DNA of 64,000 nucleotides from Pyropia yezoensis (GCA_009829735.1 CM020619.1:14825589-14889588); one strand, 5' to 3'. Shown: positions 32,157 to 43,700, counted from the first letter of the stretch. The notes: generated from the sequence alone by a model not told the origin. Made by a program: numbers and translations.

Positions 32157-32456
32157 CCCCCCCCCCCCCCCCCCCCCCACCCCCCCCCCGCCCCCCTGCC
32201 ACCCACCGACGCCCCCCCCCCCCTTCTATATCCCGCTAGCGCACCGCCCCCCCCCGCCGCTGGGGCCTAGGCGGGTGCGACGGGCAGCGGTGATGTTGGC
32301 GGAGGTGGCGTCGGGCGTGAGCTGTTTGAGGGATGATCCCTGACCGTCGGCCCCCTCACATCGACGGGTGGGGCCGTCCCCACCTTCCGCAGTGCCGCTG
32401 CAGTGGGACTTCGCGACGGCCATGTGCCGGTGGAATGGCGCCGAGGACCACCAGTC

Positions 32457-32570
32457 GTGACGAGACGGGTGGCCTTAGGCGTTGCTGTGTCAGCGCTCGC
32501 ACTGGCGGTGGCCGTGACGAGACGGGTGGCCTTAGGCGTTGCTGTGTCAGCGCTCGCACTGGCGGTGGCC
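32457..32570 (+). repeat. 57-bp tandem duplication
   Basis: Two identical adjacent 57-bp copies (32457-32513 and 32514-32570), starting GTGACGAGACGGGTGGCC. The length is a multiple of three, but no supported gene lies here. Confidence 0.9.
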
Positions 32571-33858
32571 GTTCGCCGCGACCAGGGGGCATCGGCGGCG
32601 ACCGCCGGCGCAAGGCACTGGTGGCCGGCGGCGCAACGGCCACGCTGAACGTGCTTGCAGTGGCGGTCGACATCACGCCATGACGGGGTCGGGCTGCAGG
32701 GGCGCTGGGTTTTTCTTTGCAGCGGGTGCTGATCCCTCCCCGTCGCCGCCTCTACCATCACCGGAGTCACTGCCTCCCCTTCTCTCCTCCCCGAGGTGTT
32801 GGACTTTGTCGCGCGCGAGATGGTATCGGTGGGCGCAGTTGTCCACCGCGGCTCGGCGGTGGTGGCGGGCGGCGCGGCGGGACGGCGAGCGGGTCGGTAG
32901 CGGTCCTCCCCATGGGGGTCCGTGCGCCCGGGGGGATGAAGGGCCTCTCTGTGCGTGGCCGCCATCTCACCCCCGCGTGTGCTGCCACCTTCACTACCCG
33001 CCCAGGTGCCGAGGAGGGGAGCTGCGTCGGCCAAGCAGTGGTAGCGGTGGTCGCCGACCATGGCGTCTGAGCAGGCATGTACGCCATCGCTACAGCGGTG
33101 GCAGTCGCATGAGTGTTGGCGGGCGAAGAAGGTGGTGGTGGTGGCCGCGGCGGTGGGGGGGGGTGATGCTCGTCAATCTGATATGGGGCGGCTGGTGGGG
33201 CAGGGGCGGCGGTTATGGGTCTAAATATTGCCAAGACTACCCCGCAGGTCGTCGCCCCGGACGCCCCCAGAGCCCACACTGCTTTTACTACCTCTTAGGC
33301 GATCATGGCCGCCCTCGTACGCTGCCTCAACCCCGCCGTCCCAACGAATCCCATCAGGCGAGCTTTCCCAAACCCCTCTTCCCCTACCCCTGCCGCACTC
33401 AACCACGCCTATCGCCGTTGTACAGCTGCCGTCCCCAGCGCACCCCGATGCTCCCCTGTCAAAGCCAGCAAAAGGGAATCCAGGACGACTAGGTAAGTAG
33501 GGGGAAAGGGGTTTTGAGGCGTTCAGTGGCGAACACAATCGTCTCTGCTGCGGGCCACTCAACGGCAGACAAGCCACACTGGACGCGGCGACTGCTGACG
33601 CTGCCGCTTGCCGCGGCGTCTGCCGGCCCTAATACTGACCGCCTGCTACGTGGGCGGATAAGAGGGAGGAGGGGAGGGAGGAGTGGTGGAAAAAATAGGC
33701 GGACGCGCACAGGTCACGACATGAGGGCAAGTAGTTACCACAACCTTGGACGAGGGGGCAAAGACAGTCGTAACGGGGGAGTGACTCATGAAGGGGAGGG
33801 GGGGCACGGTGAAGTCGGGGAGAAGGGGAAGGCGGTGGCGTCGAGGGAGGGGGGGGGT

Positions 33859-34157
33859 GGGGGGCGGGGTGACGTCGGTGCACCCACGGGCGGCAGGGGC
33901 GGTGGCGTCGGCGGTGGGAGCTGCGGGGACGGCGGGTGCGCGCGCTTTTTGTGGCGCCCTCCACGTCCGTCGTGCGCGTCAAGAATTGTGACACCGGCCC
34001 AGCAACGGAACCCTACCCCGACGGAACCGAACCCCAACGCATCATACAAGACGTGCACATTTGCGCCGCCATCGCATTCAAGTGGGTATGTATTGGCTGC
34101 TGCAAATCCTGCACACACAACGGAACCGAACCTCTTGGTGTCGATCGGAACCGAACC
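33859..34157 (-). repeat. right arm of the ~300-bp inverted repeat
   Basis: Reverse complement of 31858-32156, nearly perfect; it ends CGGAACCGAACC at 34157. The internal 1.7 kb contains no recognisable transposase, so a non-autonomous element with long terminal inverted repeats is one reading and a simple inverted duplication another. Confidence 0.85.
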
Positions 34158-34431
34158 AGTCCGTCTGTGGATGAACTCCACCGTAGATATGTGCGCGGAC
34201 TTCTTCGTCGCAGCACGCGTGCACCATCACACCCCGCTCCTCGACTGCTCCACCCGGGCTAGGCCCAGCCTGTCCTGAACACACCCGCCACGTGACATTC
34301 GCCTGCAAGTCCGTCGATCCTCCACTGTCCCACCTGCCTACCTGCCGTTCACTTCTTTTCCCTTGGCTCGACAACCCCCACTTCTCCCACTCGTAACCCT
34401 GCCCTGCCTTCCAATCCACCACCCCATCACC

Positions 34432-35712
34432 ATGACCTGCCTCGTCCCTCTCCCAGCGTTTACTCCCCCCACCTGCCTGCTGGCAGCCCGCCGCGCTGGC
34501 GGCCTGGCCGCCGCCGCCGCCTCCCCGTTTGTGCGCCCGCCATGCCGGCGCAACGGCGGCGCCGCGGGCGCGGCAGCGCCGACCGTTGCCGCAGCGTCAC
34601 GGCGGCTGCCGACGGTCATGGCGGCGGGGCCGGTCGGCCCCGCTGCCGGCGTGGCGCCCCCCCCCCCCGCCGCGCCGCGACCTGTGGAGGGCCCCCCCCT
34701 CGCGCTGGAGGTGTACGCGTGCCCCACGTGCGGCGCCCATGTGGCAGACCCAACGACGATGGCGGTAGCGGCGGCGGTGGCGCCGGCGGGTACCGCCGGT
34801 CGGCGGCGCCGTGACGTAGCGCCGGCCACCGCCCGCGTGGCGGTGGTGCCTGCGTGCGGCTCGTGCGGTACGACCTTCCCCTCCACCGCCGACTACACAG
34901 ACATGACGCCCGCGGCGGGGCGGGTGCAGCAGGCGTCCCCTTCTGGCGCCGACGGCAGCGGCACGGCAGGCGCGCAGGGGCGCGCCCTCCGGGTGGCCGC
35001 GGCCATTGCGGCCACGCTGACGCAGCCGCCCAAGCAGGGCCTCTTCCAGTCCCCACTCGTGTCCTTCCTCTATGAGCGCGGCTGGCGGGACAACTTTGCG
35101 GTGGCGGGCGCGCCTGGCCCCGCTGCCGAGGCGGCGGCCGCCGCCGCCTGGTTTGCCGCCGCCCCCGTGTCGGACCCGTCCGTCGGGCGGCTGGTGGTGG
35201 ACGTGTCGTGCGGCAGCGGGGTGGTTTCCCGCCTGCTGGCGGCGTCGCCCGAGGTCGGCCGTCTCCTCGCGATGGACCTCTCAGCCGCCATGCTTGGCGA
35301 GGCGGCCGCCCGCGGCCGGCGCGGTGGGCGTGGCGCCGCCGCCGCCGCCGCCGCGGTGGACTTCACGCGCATCCGCGCTGACGTTTCTGCTCTGCCGCTG
35401 CGGACGGGCAGCGTGGACGCCATCCACGCAGGCGCCGCCCTTCACTGCTGGCCTGTCGTGCAAGACGGCCTCGCGGAGGCGGAGCGGGTGCTGGTGCCGG
35501 GCGGGCGGATGGTGGCGACCACGTTTCTGAACCGTGGGGGCACCTCCCCACGCGGGCGGTGGCCCCCGTCGTGGCTGCCCGCCGGGTCAGCGCTGTACCG
35601 GTTTTTCGGGCCCGACGAGCTGGAGCGCCTGTTTGTCGCTGCCGGCTTTGTCAACGTGACCGTTGAGGTGCTCGGCTGGTATGCCATAGTGCGGGCGATC
35701 AAGCCTGAGTGA
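34432..35712 (+). CDS. plastid SAM-dependent methyltransferase (plastoglobule/At1g78140-like)
   Basis: 426 residues from the ATG at 34432 (context CACCATGA), followed by an Ala/Arg-rich N-terminus typical of a transit peptide. A zinc-ribbon-like pair of CxxC motifs (CPTCGA near residue 96, CGSCGTTF near 142) precedes the catalytic domain. Then come SPLVSFLYERGWRDNFAVAG, motif I VVDVSCGSGVVSRLLA (about 252), MDLSAAML, RADVSALPLRTGSVDAIHAGAALHCWP, and LVPGGRMVATTFL. This succession matches the plant chloroplast methyltransferases represented by At1g78140/At2g41040; the substrate is not established. Single exon. Its 3' end converges on the coiled-coil repeat gene 545 bp away. An alternative in-frame Met at 34363 is possible but lacks a transit-like start. 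Confidence 0.88.
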   Translation: MTCLVPLPAFTPPTCLLAARRAGGLAAAAASPFVRPPCRRNGGAAGAAAPTVAAASRRLPTVMAAGPVGPAAGVAPPPPAAPRPVEGPPLALEVYACPTCGAHVADPTTMAVAAAVAPAGTAGRRRRDVAPATARVAVVPACGSCGTTFPSTADYTDMTPAAGRVQQASPSGADGSGTAGAQGRALRVAAAIAATLTQPPKQGLFQSPLVSFLYERGWRDNFAVAGAPGPAAEAAAAAAWFAAAPVSDPSVGRLVVDVSCGSGVVSRLLAASPEVGRLLAMDLSAAMLGEAAARGRRGGRGAAAAAAAVDFTRIRADVSALPLRTGSVDAIHAGAALHCWPVVQDGLAEAERVLVPGGRMVATTFLNRGGTSPRGRWPPSWLPAGSALYRFFGPDELERLFVAAGFVNVTVEVLGWYAIVRAIKPE

Positions 35713-36257
35713 GCTGGGAGGACTGCCCGTGGAGCGGGAGGGGGGCGGTGCCGGCCGGGGAACCCCCGTCCGTTCCTGCCTGGTGTGGTGGTGTGGATTG
35801 TGTAGATGCTTTTGCGTTTGTGGGTGGCGTTCGTGGTTGCAAACGGTGGGGACCGAGCGTTGGGCGTGGGTCGAGGTGCACGCGAGTGCTGAGGGAGATG
35901 CGAAGTGGCAGGAGCCATTTGTGGGTTGGTCGTGAAGCGTTGATGACGCGCAGACGGGCAGCGCCCTGCGGCAGGGCAGGCGCAGGAGATGTTACTCAAC
36001 CTCCATGCGCGTGACCATCCTGGTGGCACGGCAGGGGTGGCGAGTGAAGATAAAAACATAAAACATGTACTTGAGAGCTACACACGCAAGAAGGCTATCA
36101 TCAATAGTGGCCAGCAGAGTGTACTGTATATCGTTTGCTCGTGTTGATACTCGGCCAACACCGGGGATGGACGTGAAATAAAAACCAACTACCTGCTTGA
36201 CCTTAGACAGAACGTACATAAGACGGCAACAGGACGACCTTAGGCGCGGCTAGCGCC
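35713..36257. other. convergent 3' intergenic region
   Basis: Separates two convergent genes. It is more AT-rich than its surroundings around 36030-36190, with an AATAAAA at 36177-36183 on the plus strand that could be a polyadenylation signal, although it is about 460 bases past the methyltransferase stop. No gene seen. Confidence 0.45.
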
Positions 36258-39029
36258 CTAGCGTCGACGCGCTTCGTCCGCCTCGGCGCGCAGGCGGGCA
36301 GCCGACGCGGCCAGCGCGGCCGCCCGCTCTTCCATGGAAGGTGACCCAACGGCCGGCTGGGCAGCACTGGCAGCATAGGCACCGCCAGCCTCAGGCTGGC
36401 CGCCGGGCACTGCCTGCGAGCGCCGCTGTTGCGCTTCGGCAGTCTCGGCGCGCAGACGATCAGCACTCGCTTTCAGGGCCGCCATCCGCTCCTCCATCGA
36501 CGGTGACTGCACGGATGACTGCCCAACAGAAGCAGCTGTAGCAATCACCTCGGCGTCGGCAGCGGCGGCATCGGCTTTGGCCTCTGCCAGCCGACGCTTG
36601 GCATCGGCTGCCTCGGCACGAAGACGCTCGGCGCTCGCCTTTAGTGCGGCCGCCCGCTCTTCCATCGACGGAGACCGTGCGCCCGACGCAGGCGAGGCCG
36701 CGGGCGCAGTGAAGGGACCAGCCTCAACCCGAGCCTTTGACTGCTTGGCAGCCGCGGCCTCCGCACGCAGACGATCCGCACTGGCCTTCAGCGCGGCCGC
36801 CCGCTCTTCCATCGATGGCGACCGTACGGACGGCTCTGATGAAGCAGGGGCCGTCGGCGAGGAGGCGGGACGAGCCACATTAGTCTGGGACTTGGCCTGT
36901 TTGGCGGCGGCAGCCTCAGCCCGCAGACGGTCCGCACTGGCCTTGATCATCGCCTTTCGCTCATCCATCGACAGCGGGCGGTCCGAAGGCTCGGCAGAGG
37001 ACGACGACTGAGGTGCGGTCTGGGCCGGGCCAGCCCGGGCCTTGGCCTGCTTGCTGGCGGCCGCCTCCGCACGCAGACGATCCGCACTCGCCTTCAAAGC
37101 GGCCATCCGCTCCTCCATCGACGGTGCACGTACAACCGGATCGGCAGCAGGTGTCACAGACGGCGAGGTCGGAGAAGCGGAGCGGGACGGAGCAGACTCA
37201 GCCTTGGCCCGCTTGGCGGCAGCCGCCTCCGCACGCAGACGATCCGCACTGGCCTTCAGCGCGGCCGCCCGCTCTTCCATCGATGGCGACCGTACGGACG
37301 GCTCTGATGAAGCAGGGGCCGTCGGCGAGGAGGCGGGACGAGCCACATTAGTCTGGGACTTGGCCTGTTTGGCGGCGGCAGCCTCAGCCCGCAGACGGTC
37401 CGCACTGGCCTTGATCATCGCCTTTCGCTCATCCATCGACAGCGGGCGGTCCGAAGGCTCGGCAGAGGACGACGACTGAGGTGCGGTCTGGGCCGGGCCA
37501 GCCCGGGCCTTGGCCTGCTTGCTGGCGGCCGCCTCCGCACGCAGACGATCCGCACTCGCCTTCAAAGCGGCCATCCGCTCCTCCATCGACGGTGCACGTA
37601 CAGCCGGATCGGCAGCAGGCGTCACAGACGGCGCCGTCCGAGAAGAGGAGGAGCGGGACTGAGTTGCCTGTGCCGCGGCCCGCTTGGCGGCAGCCGCCTC
37701 GGCACGCAGGCGGTCGGCGCTCGCCTTCAGCGCGGCCGCTCGCTCTTCCATCGTTGGTGACCGCACGTCGGATGCAGAAGCAGCCGCCTGCGAAGAGGGA
37801 CTAGCCTCAACAACCCGGCCCTTGGTCTGCTTGGCGGCAGCAGCCTCGGCACGCAGACGGTCCGCACTGGCCTTCAGTGCGGCCGCCCGCTCTTCCATCG
37901 TTGGCACCGGCGGCTCGGATGCAGCAGAGGACGCCTGAGAGGACGGGGGAGTCGCCTGAGCAGCCCGGGCCTTCGCCTCCTTGGCGGCGGCCGCCTCCGC
38001 CCGCAGGCGGTCCGCACTAGCCTTGATCAAAGCCAACCGTTCCTCCATACTGGGGGACTGAGGTGGCAGAGCCGCGGCCGATGCCGTGGGGGCGACCGGG
38101 GCGACGGGAGCCGCGGCCGCCCGCTGCCGTGCCTCACTCGCTTCCTCAGCCAGCCGGCGGGAGGACGCAGCCAGTGCGGCACGGCGCTCCTCGTAGGAGC
38201 TGTCGACCTCAGGGCCAACACCGACCACCGCAGACGCTGCTTCCTGGACTGCCATCGCTGCCCACTTCGCGCGGCGGTCGGCGGCGGCCGCCACGGCCGC
38301 ACGGCGGAGGGCCTCGGCAGCCTCGGCGGTGCGGCGCTTAGCCTCCGCCACTTCCGCCACCAACCGCTGAGCAGTGGCCGCCAGCGCCGCCCGCCGGCGT
38401 TCCATCAATGCGTCCGCCTCCGCAGTGGCCGCCACCGTCGCGGCGGCGGCCGCCGCGCGCTCATCGCGAGCCGCGGCCGCCGTCGCCGCCGCGTCCGCGT
38501 CTCGCGCGGCGGCCGCGGCCGCCTCCGCATGGGCAGCGGCGGCAGCAGCCTCGGCGTCACGGCGGTCGGCGCGGGCGGCCTGCGCGATGGCCTCAGCGGC
38601 CACGGCGGCGGCAGCCGCATCTGCGGCCGCCGCAGCCTCGGCCAGGCGCGCGGCCTTGGCCGCCGCCCGCCGTTTGGCACTCGCCGTGTCCGCGGGGGTC
38701 CAGAGGGAGCCCAAGCCGAAGCCTCGCTTGGGGCCCTTCAAAGGGTTGGAGCCGATAGAGCTCAGAGAGCGCTTGGATGCCTTCTTGGCCGTCCGCCTCT
38801 TGGTCGACGCAATGGGGGTGGCCCGCACCCGGGTACACCCTGAGAGCAAGTCGGGGCCATGGCGACGGCCAGACACTGCTACAGAGGCAGCCACCGCCGG
38901 CCGGAAGCGCTGGCCACCGAACGCGCTGCCCCCCGACCCGAGGGGGGTAGGCGCGACGAGCGGCCGCACAGTGCCGGCGGGGACAAAGCCCATGATCGGG
39001 CAGGGGGGAGGGCACGGACCGTCGCCCAT
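36258..39029 (-). CDS. Ala-rich coiled-coil repeat protein with 12 MEER-type repeats, probably plastid-directed
   Basis: 923 residues, single minus-strand frame. The first 100 residues are basic, Gly/Pro/Ser/Arg-rich and transit-like (MGFVPAGTVRPLVAPTPL after an alternative Met at residue 13). Residues about 115-330 are almost wholly Ala/Arg/Glu helix. From about 330 to the end there are 12 repeats of 45-55 residues, each with a conserved helix SPSMEERAAALKASADRLRAEAAAAK (given here as pattern: MEER, ALKASADRLRAEA) and a variable Pro/Ser-rich linker. Two degenerate forms precede them (MERRRAALAATAQRL, YEERRAALAASSRRL). Repeats 3-5 and 6-8 are a near-identical 468-bp duplication. I recognise no family; the pattern suggests an extended structural or scaffolding protein. 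Confidence 0.75.
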   Translation of the reverse strand: MGDGPCPPPCPIMGFVPAGTVRPLVAPTPLGSGGSAFGGQRFRPAVAASVAVSGRRHGPDLLSGCTRVRATPIASTKRRTAKKASKRSLSSIGSNPLKGPKRGFGLGSLWTPADTASAKRRAAAKAARLAEAAAAADAAAAAVAAEAIAQAARADRRDAEAAAAAAHAEAAAAAARDADAAATAAAARDERAAAAAATVAATAEADALMERRRAALAATAQRLVAEVAEAKRRTAEAAEALRRAAVAAAADRRAKWAAMAVQEAASAVVGVGPEVDSSYEERRAALAASSRRLAEEASEARQRAAAAPVAPVAPTASAAALPPQSPSMEERLALIKASADRLRAEAAAAKEAKARAAQATPPSSQASSAASEPPVPTMEERAAALKASADRLRAEAAAAKQTKGRVVEASPSSQAAASASDVRSPTMEERAAALKASADRLRAEAAAAKRAAAQATQSRSSSSRTAPSVTPAADPAVRAPSMEERMAALKASADRLRAEAAASKQAKARAGPAQTAPQSSSSAEPSDRPLSMDERKAMIKASADRLRAEAAAAKQAKSQTNVARPASSPTAPASSEPSVRSPSMEERAAALKASADRLRAEAAAAKRAKAESAPSRSASPTSPSVTPAADPVVRAPSMEERMAALKASADRLRAEAAASKQAKARAGPAQTAPQSSSSAEPSDRPLSMDERKAMIKASADRLRAEAAAAKQAKSQTNVARPASSPTAPASSEPSVRSPSMEERAAALKASADRLRAEAAAAKQSKARVEAGPFTAPAASPASGARSPSMEERAAALKASAERLRAEAADAKRRLAEAKADAAAADAEVIATAASVGQSSVQSPSMEERMAALKASADRLRAETAEAQQRRSQAVPGGQPEAGGAYAASAAQPAVGSPSMEERAAALAASAARLRAEADEARRR
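36757..37630 (-). repeat. intragenic tandem duplication, period 468 bp
   Basis: 36757-37162 and 37225-37630 are nearly identical at an offset of exactly 468 bp (156 codons), covering about three protein repeats each. Only scattered substitutions are seen over roughly 400 bp, so the duplication is much younger than the other repeats in this gene. It is in frame. Confidence 0.88.
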
Positions 39030-40710
39030 CGTTGTTGCGGTTGTCGCGGCTGCGTACGTGCCAGCGGATGAGGAAGAAGGGGAGCGCGGGGAAGGGGGTG
39101 CGGGTGGCTGCGAAGGGTGTCAGGGGACGGATGGAGGGGGGGGGACAACCGCAGCGGCAGTTGGCCCAGATGATCTCCTTCGATGGATGCGGTGGCGTCT
39201 TGCGAGGATCTCGGCTGGGGGGGGCTGCGCGGAGGCGTAGCGGAGGACCCAACTGTGTGCCGCTCACACCCAATGGGGGTCACACGGGGAGGGTGCCGGA
39301 GCGACAAGCGACAGCGCCAGCCAGCACAGCACCCCAGCAGCACAGGGAAATCAAAAGTTTCCCGCGACCCCGCCACAATTGGAAATCCAAAGGATCCTCT
39401 TTTGGCGCCACGCAATCCCGGATGCACTGGGCAACATGGCTGCTCGACGGCGCCAAGCGCCTGAACATCCAAAAAAGTTCACCACAACGTTCCACATGCA
39501 GGACAAACTTTGTTTTTGGACGGGAGGTGCAAATCGACGCGGAGGCGCTGACAGCTGCCACGGCGCCGCTGTACAACGTATGGACCCGTGGGACCACGCC
39601 ACTCGCGCGCGCCGCCGCTCGTGGGCAGAGGCGCCCGACCTTCACGGCACCCACGCGCCGCCAACCCGCTCTGGAGCTCGCCAGCTGTTCGCGAGCCGCC
39701 GGGGTGGCGATGGTCGACAGGCCGCCCAAGCCGGTCAACCTCTCGTTTGCGAGATTGCGGGAGGATCGCCTCTATTGTGGGAGAAAAACACGTCGAACGA
39801 GGGTGTCAACAAACAAGGAAAGGCCACCGCGTCCTCTCCATGCCAAGCATCCACACCCGTAGCGCGAAGCAAAACCCATCGGCCACTGGTCCAAAAAAGG
39901 ACACTTGCGGTGAACGTTTCGCGATGGGCCCCGCGCGCCTCAACGACGGCCACCGCCACACCACCACCCACTCGTTCATCTGCTTGGCCTTGGGGACACG
40001 AGATGAGGCGCTACATGCCGCTCTCGTCGGGTTGACGGATGTTAGCATCAGCGTGAGCCAGAGGGGCAAACCCTGCCCATTACTACCTTCTCCCTGCCCT
40101 CGCCCGCCAACCGGTTCCACTGCGGCTCTCGCGCACCCGCCAGTACTCGCTGCAGCGTGCTCACAGCGCGTCCATCGAGACTCCGCTGCGTGTGCCTCTC
40201 CACAGGCGCAACGCACGTGGCACCCCCCCCCATTCATGCCACTTGCCCCCATCCCCCACTGGCAGTCAGCCAGCCCCACCGCGTGGGGATGTCCCCTCGT
40301 CGCGGGGACATGCCCACGGGTGCGCACCCAAGACAGGGGTCAGAAACTCGCTGCTCGTAACTGCCGAGACCCAGCTGGGGGGGGTGGCACGTCACCCACC
40401 CCCCCGGAAGAGCACACGTCCGTCGCGCGGGGGGGCGGGCACCCGCCCTTGTGCGGGGTCAGCTTCGGCGCTACCGGGCGAAGGCGCAACGGCGCGCGCC
40501 CACATGGGCCGGGGACGGGTGGCGGCGGCGGTGGCAGCGGCAACCGCTGTTGAGCAGCGGTGGCAGGGACCAGGCCCCAGCCGCAGGGCGCCACCGGCCT
40601 GACCGGGCGGGACGAGCGGGACCCCTTGGACGCGGTCACGGTACCCAGAGCCTCTGGCCATGCCCCCCCCACCCTCCCTCGTCTTGCACCTCCACAGCGC
40701 GCACGCCCCC
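39030..40710. other. intergenic region between two minus-strand genes
   Basis: 1.7 kb with several GC-driven frames on both strands; none has a recognisable domain, a credible start or codon contrast. It should hold the promoter of the coiled-coil repeat gene (right of 39029) and the 3' region of the phospholipase D gene (left of 40711). Confidence 0.5.
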
Positions 40711-43700
40711 TCAGGTCGTCAGGGTGTTTGGGAGGAACGAGTCGCGCCCCATGACCCGGAATGGCAGGTCTGGCAGCCGCGACCCCCGGGGTGTCACGCC
40801 CCCAGCCGCGTCAACGTCGTAGGGGTAGGGCACCAGGTGGCCGCGCATGTCGTGCACCGCAGCCCCCTCGGTCGGCTCGATAAAGGCTGCCCAGTTGGCC
40901 TCTGCAATCGCGCGCACGCGGCGCGCACATGCGGGCGTGGCGGGCGCGAGGAAAGCATCCTCTAGCACCCCCGTGTGCTCTGCCCACAGCGAGAGCCGGA
41001 AAGCATGGACCTCCCCTCGGGGGGGGGTGGCGGGCGCAAGGCGCGCCCGCGAGTGCGCCGGCTGGTGCACTGCTGCTGCAATCTCAGTGTCCCGGGACCC
41101 CAGCATGCTGCGGTCGTTCAGGTTCGCCGACCCCACGATGAGGTAGTCATCGTCGAAAATAGCCATCTTGGAATGCACCTGGAGAGGGGGGATAGGACGG
41201 TGTAAAGAGGGAAAGGGGGAAGCGACACATGAAGCAAGAGACAGGGGCGCGGATGCGGGTGAAGCAGGGTCCAAGAAAAGGTCAGGACGTTAGAAGCTGC
41301 AGGCGCCTGGGAATCACTCAATGGCTGGTGCAGCGGCACAGGCCGAGCAGGGGCGGCCAAACATGAGAAGCGCTGCTGGGTGGCACAACACGCCACAGCG
41401 GCACATCAAGAGCAGCAGGGCAAGACTACCAGAGCAGAAGCAACGTACGTAGATAGCGCCGCGGCGGTACCGCGCGGGCGCCTCGCTGGCCGACCCCGGC
41501 GGCGCAGGCACAGGCCCCACCGGGTCGTGGTCGGTGCTCTCCCGGTTGAGCAGCGCGAAGAACTGAAGGTAGTCCGTGGGCAGCGGTCGGTCCGTCTGCC
41601 CTGCGCGCACCGGTCCGTAAACCTCGTCCAAGACAGCGCCGATGCGGGCGTACATCATGCGGACCGTCTGGCCTTGCCAGAAGAGGATCTCCTCCACCGC
41701 AGCCGCTTGCGTGCCCTCGGGCTGTAGGGGGATGACCACGTACGCGCTAAACGACTCCCGCGCGCGGACCTTGTGGGCAATCTTGAGCGCGAGCTCCATC
41801 GGTACGAGCTGGTCGACCGCGCCAGACGGGTGGGGGCGCCATGCGTGGGACGAGCCCATGAAGTACTGGTTCTCGATGTACACGAACCGACGTGCCCCGC
41901 GAATAGCCCAAATGTAACCCTTATAGATCGACTGGTCCACGAACCTTCCCTTCTTCAGCGTAAGCACCTCCCCACCTTCGCGGGAGGCCACAGCGTCGGT
42001 GTCGCCAAAGCCGGTGGAGCGACCATCGATGGAGCGGAGGATCTGGACAGCCCACTCCTCCCCACGGAAAGGTGCCGCCGCAAAGCCGCCGCCGGAAACG
42101 CCGGCACCATGCCCCGCCATCGACGGCGGCCAACCATCAGCCACACCGGCGGGCCCCACCACCGCGCCGCTGCTGCACCTCCCCCACGCGTCCATGCCCG
42201 GGCGGCCACCTCCGCTGCTGCCACCGTCGCTGCCGCCAATGCCACCGCCACAGCTGCCGACAATGTCAAACTGGGACATCGGCAACACGGCTCCGGGCTG
42301 CTTGGGCACCTGCGTGGCCCAGCGGGCACAAAAATTGGCCATCACGTCCACCGCGGGCGCGCCGCTCACTGACGCGTGGATGTCATGCCACGGTTCACGA
42401 GGCGAGTACGCGGGGGAGGCGCCCAGCAGACACGCCTGGTGAAAGTCCGCCGCGTGGTATGTGGTCTTGGTGCGAAACAGGGAGTGCTGCGGGCTGTCCC
42501 AGCGGCCGGTCGTCAGGTCCAAGCCGCCAAGAAAAGCGGTCAGGTGGGGAGTACTGGGCGGGTGGCGAGGGGGAGGCGGGGAGTCCACAACGACCGTTTT
42601 TTGGTGCTGGCGAGAGGAAAGGAGGTAAGGCCAAGACAAACCAAAATGAACAGCTAGCCGACAGCAAGCCGGGAAGCGAAGCGAGAGCGCAACCACGGGA
42701 GACAGACCGTCAGCAGACAGTCCGTCGCGCCACCCCATCACACCCACGCGGTACACTAGCCAGCGCGGCGCGCAGAGAGCACTGCAAAGGCGCACACCAG
42801 CGCGTTCAAAACAGGATGTCTCGGACTCCCGCCAGCGGCCCCAGCACCCTTTCCACACACTCCACTTCCGTCCTCCCGCTCTTGTGATAGCACGCTCCGC
42901 CCCACGTACGTGTGTCCACAGCCCGCCCACGGCCAGTCCTCCCAGCACCCCGCTCGTCCCATCATCCCGGCGGCTGACGCCCACTGCCGCGACCTGGGAG
43001 CCCCGAAAGTAGGCGACCAGCGCCTCGTCGCCCGTGCCCATCAGACCATCCGACACGCCCGCCACAGACGCCAGCTCGTTCCACACCATGATCGCTACGC
43101 GCACGCCGGCGGCGGCCTTGCGTTTGAGGAGCTCCCCAAGGGTCTCGTCAGGCAGTCCCACTCCGCTAGACGGCGCCTCCCGCACCAGCTGCAGGTTCGC
43201 GTCCACCGCCCAACCGGCAATGTAGATGACCACCCGCGCCGCGTCAAGGGCCGCCCACAGGTCTACCCACGCGGTGCGACCCGTCACAACGGGTACGCCA
43301 TGGCCATTGACAACGGGCGGCAGCGTGCCCGCATGGACGTGGGCATCCTGGTACAGCCGCACCACCCCCGCCGAAGGGCCAGACCGCAGTGGGAAAAAGC
43401 AGCGGGGAACCGCCATGGACCGCCGCCCGTCCTCCTCAGTCGCGTACGAGCAGGGTGTGTAGGTAACAGACACGGTGATCCACCCGCGAACCTTGTGGCT
43501 GCCCCCGCCCCCCGCACCAAACACCGCGTCCCGCTTACCGCCGAGCGCCAGCTCCCCCGACACGCACCCCTCAGCCATGAGCCGAGCCACGGGGATGGCG
43601 GCGCGGCCGAGCGCCAGCGCCGCCCCCCCGCCCACGACGCCCAGCACCCCCCCGCTGCTGCCGGCGCCCTTGACCCGAAAGTCCAGCTCCGTCACCTCAT

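Larger units (their letters stand above)
31517..34431. other. gene-poor region framed by an inverted repeat
   Basis: About 2.9 kb with no frame I can call a gene. It holds a pair of 300-bp inverted arms (separate entries), a 57-bp tandem duplication, long poly-C runs (32151 onward) and many short GC-driven frames. A small plus-strand frame at 33305-33496 (MAALVRCLNP...) looks transit-peptide-like but has no further support. The methyltransferase promoter should lie in the last few hundred bases. Confidence 0.5.

Noticed and set aside
36757-37630. Link between the 468-bp gene duplication, the 468-bp LTR and the 468-nt last exon of phospholipase D
   Set aside because: The sequences are unrelated; the shared length is a coincidence.
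39588-40553. Plus-strand frame of 321 codons
   Set aside because: No domain, no credible start, unlike the codon use of the supported genes; other frames are equally open.
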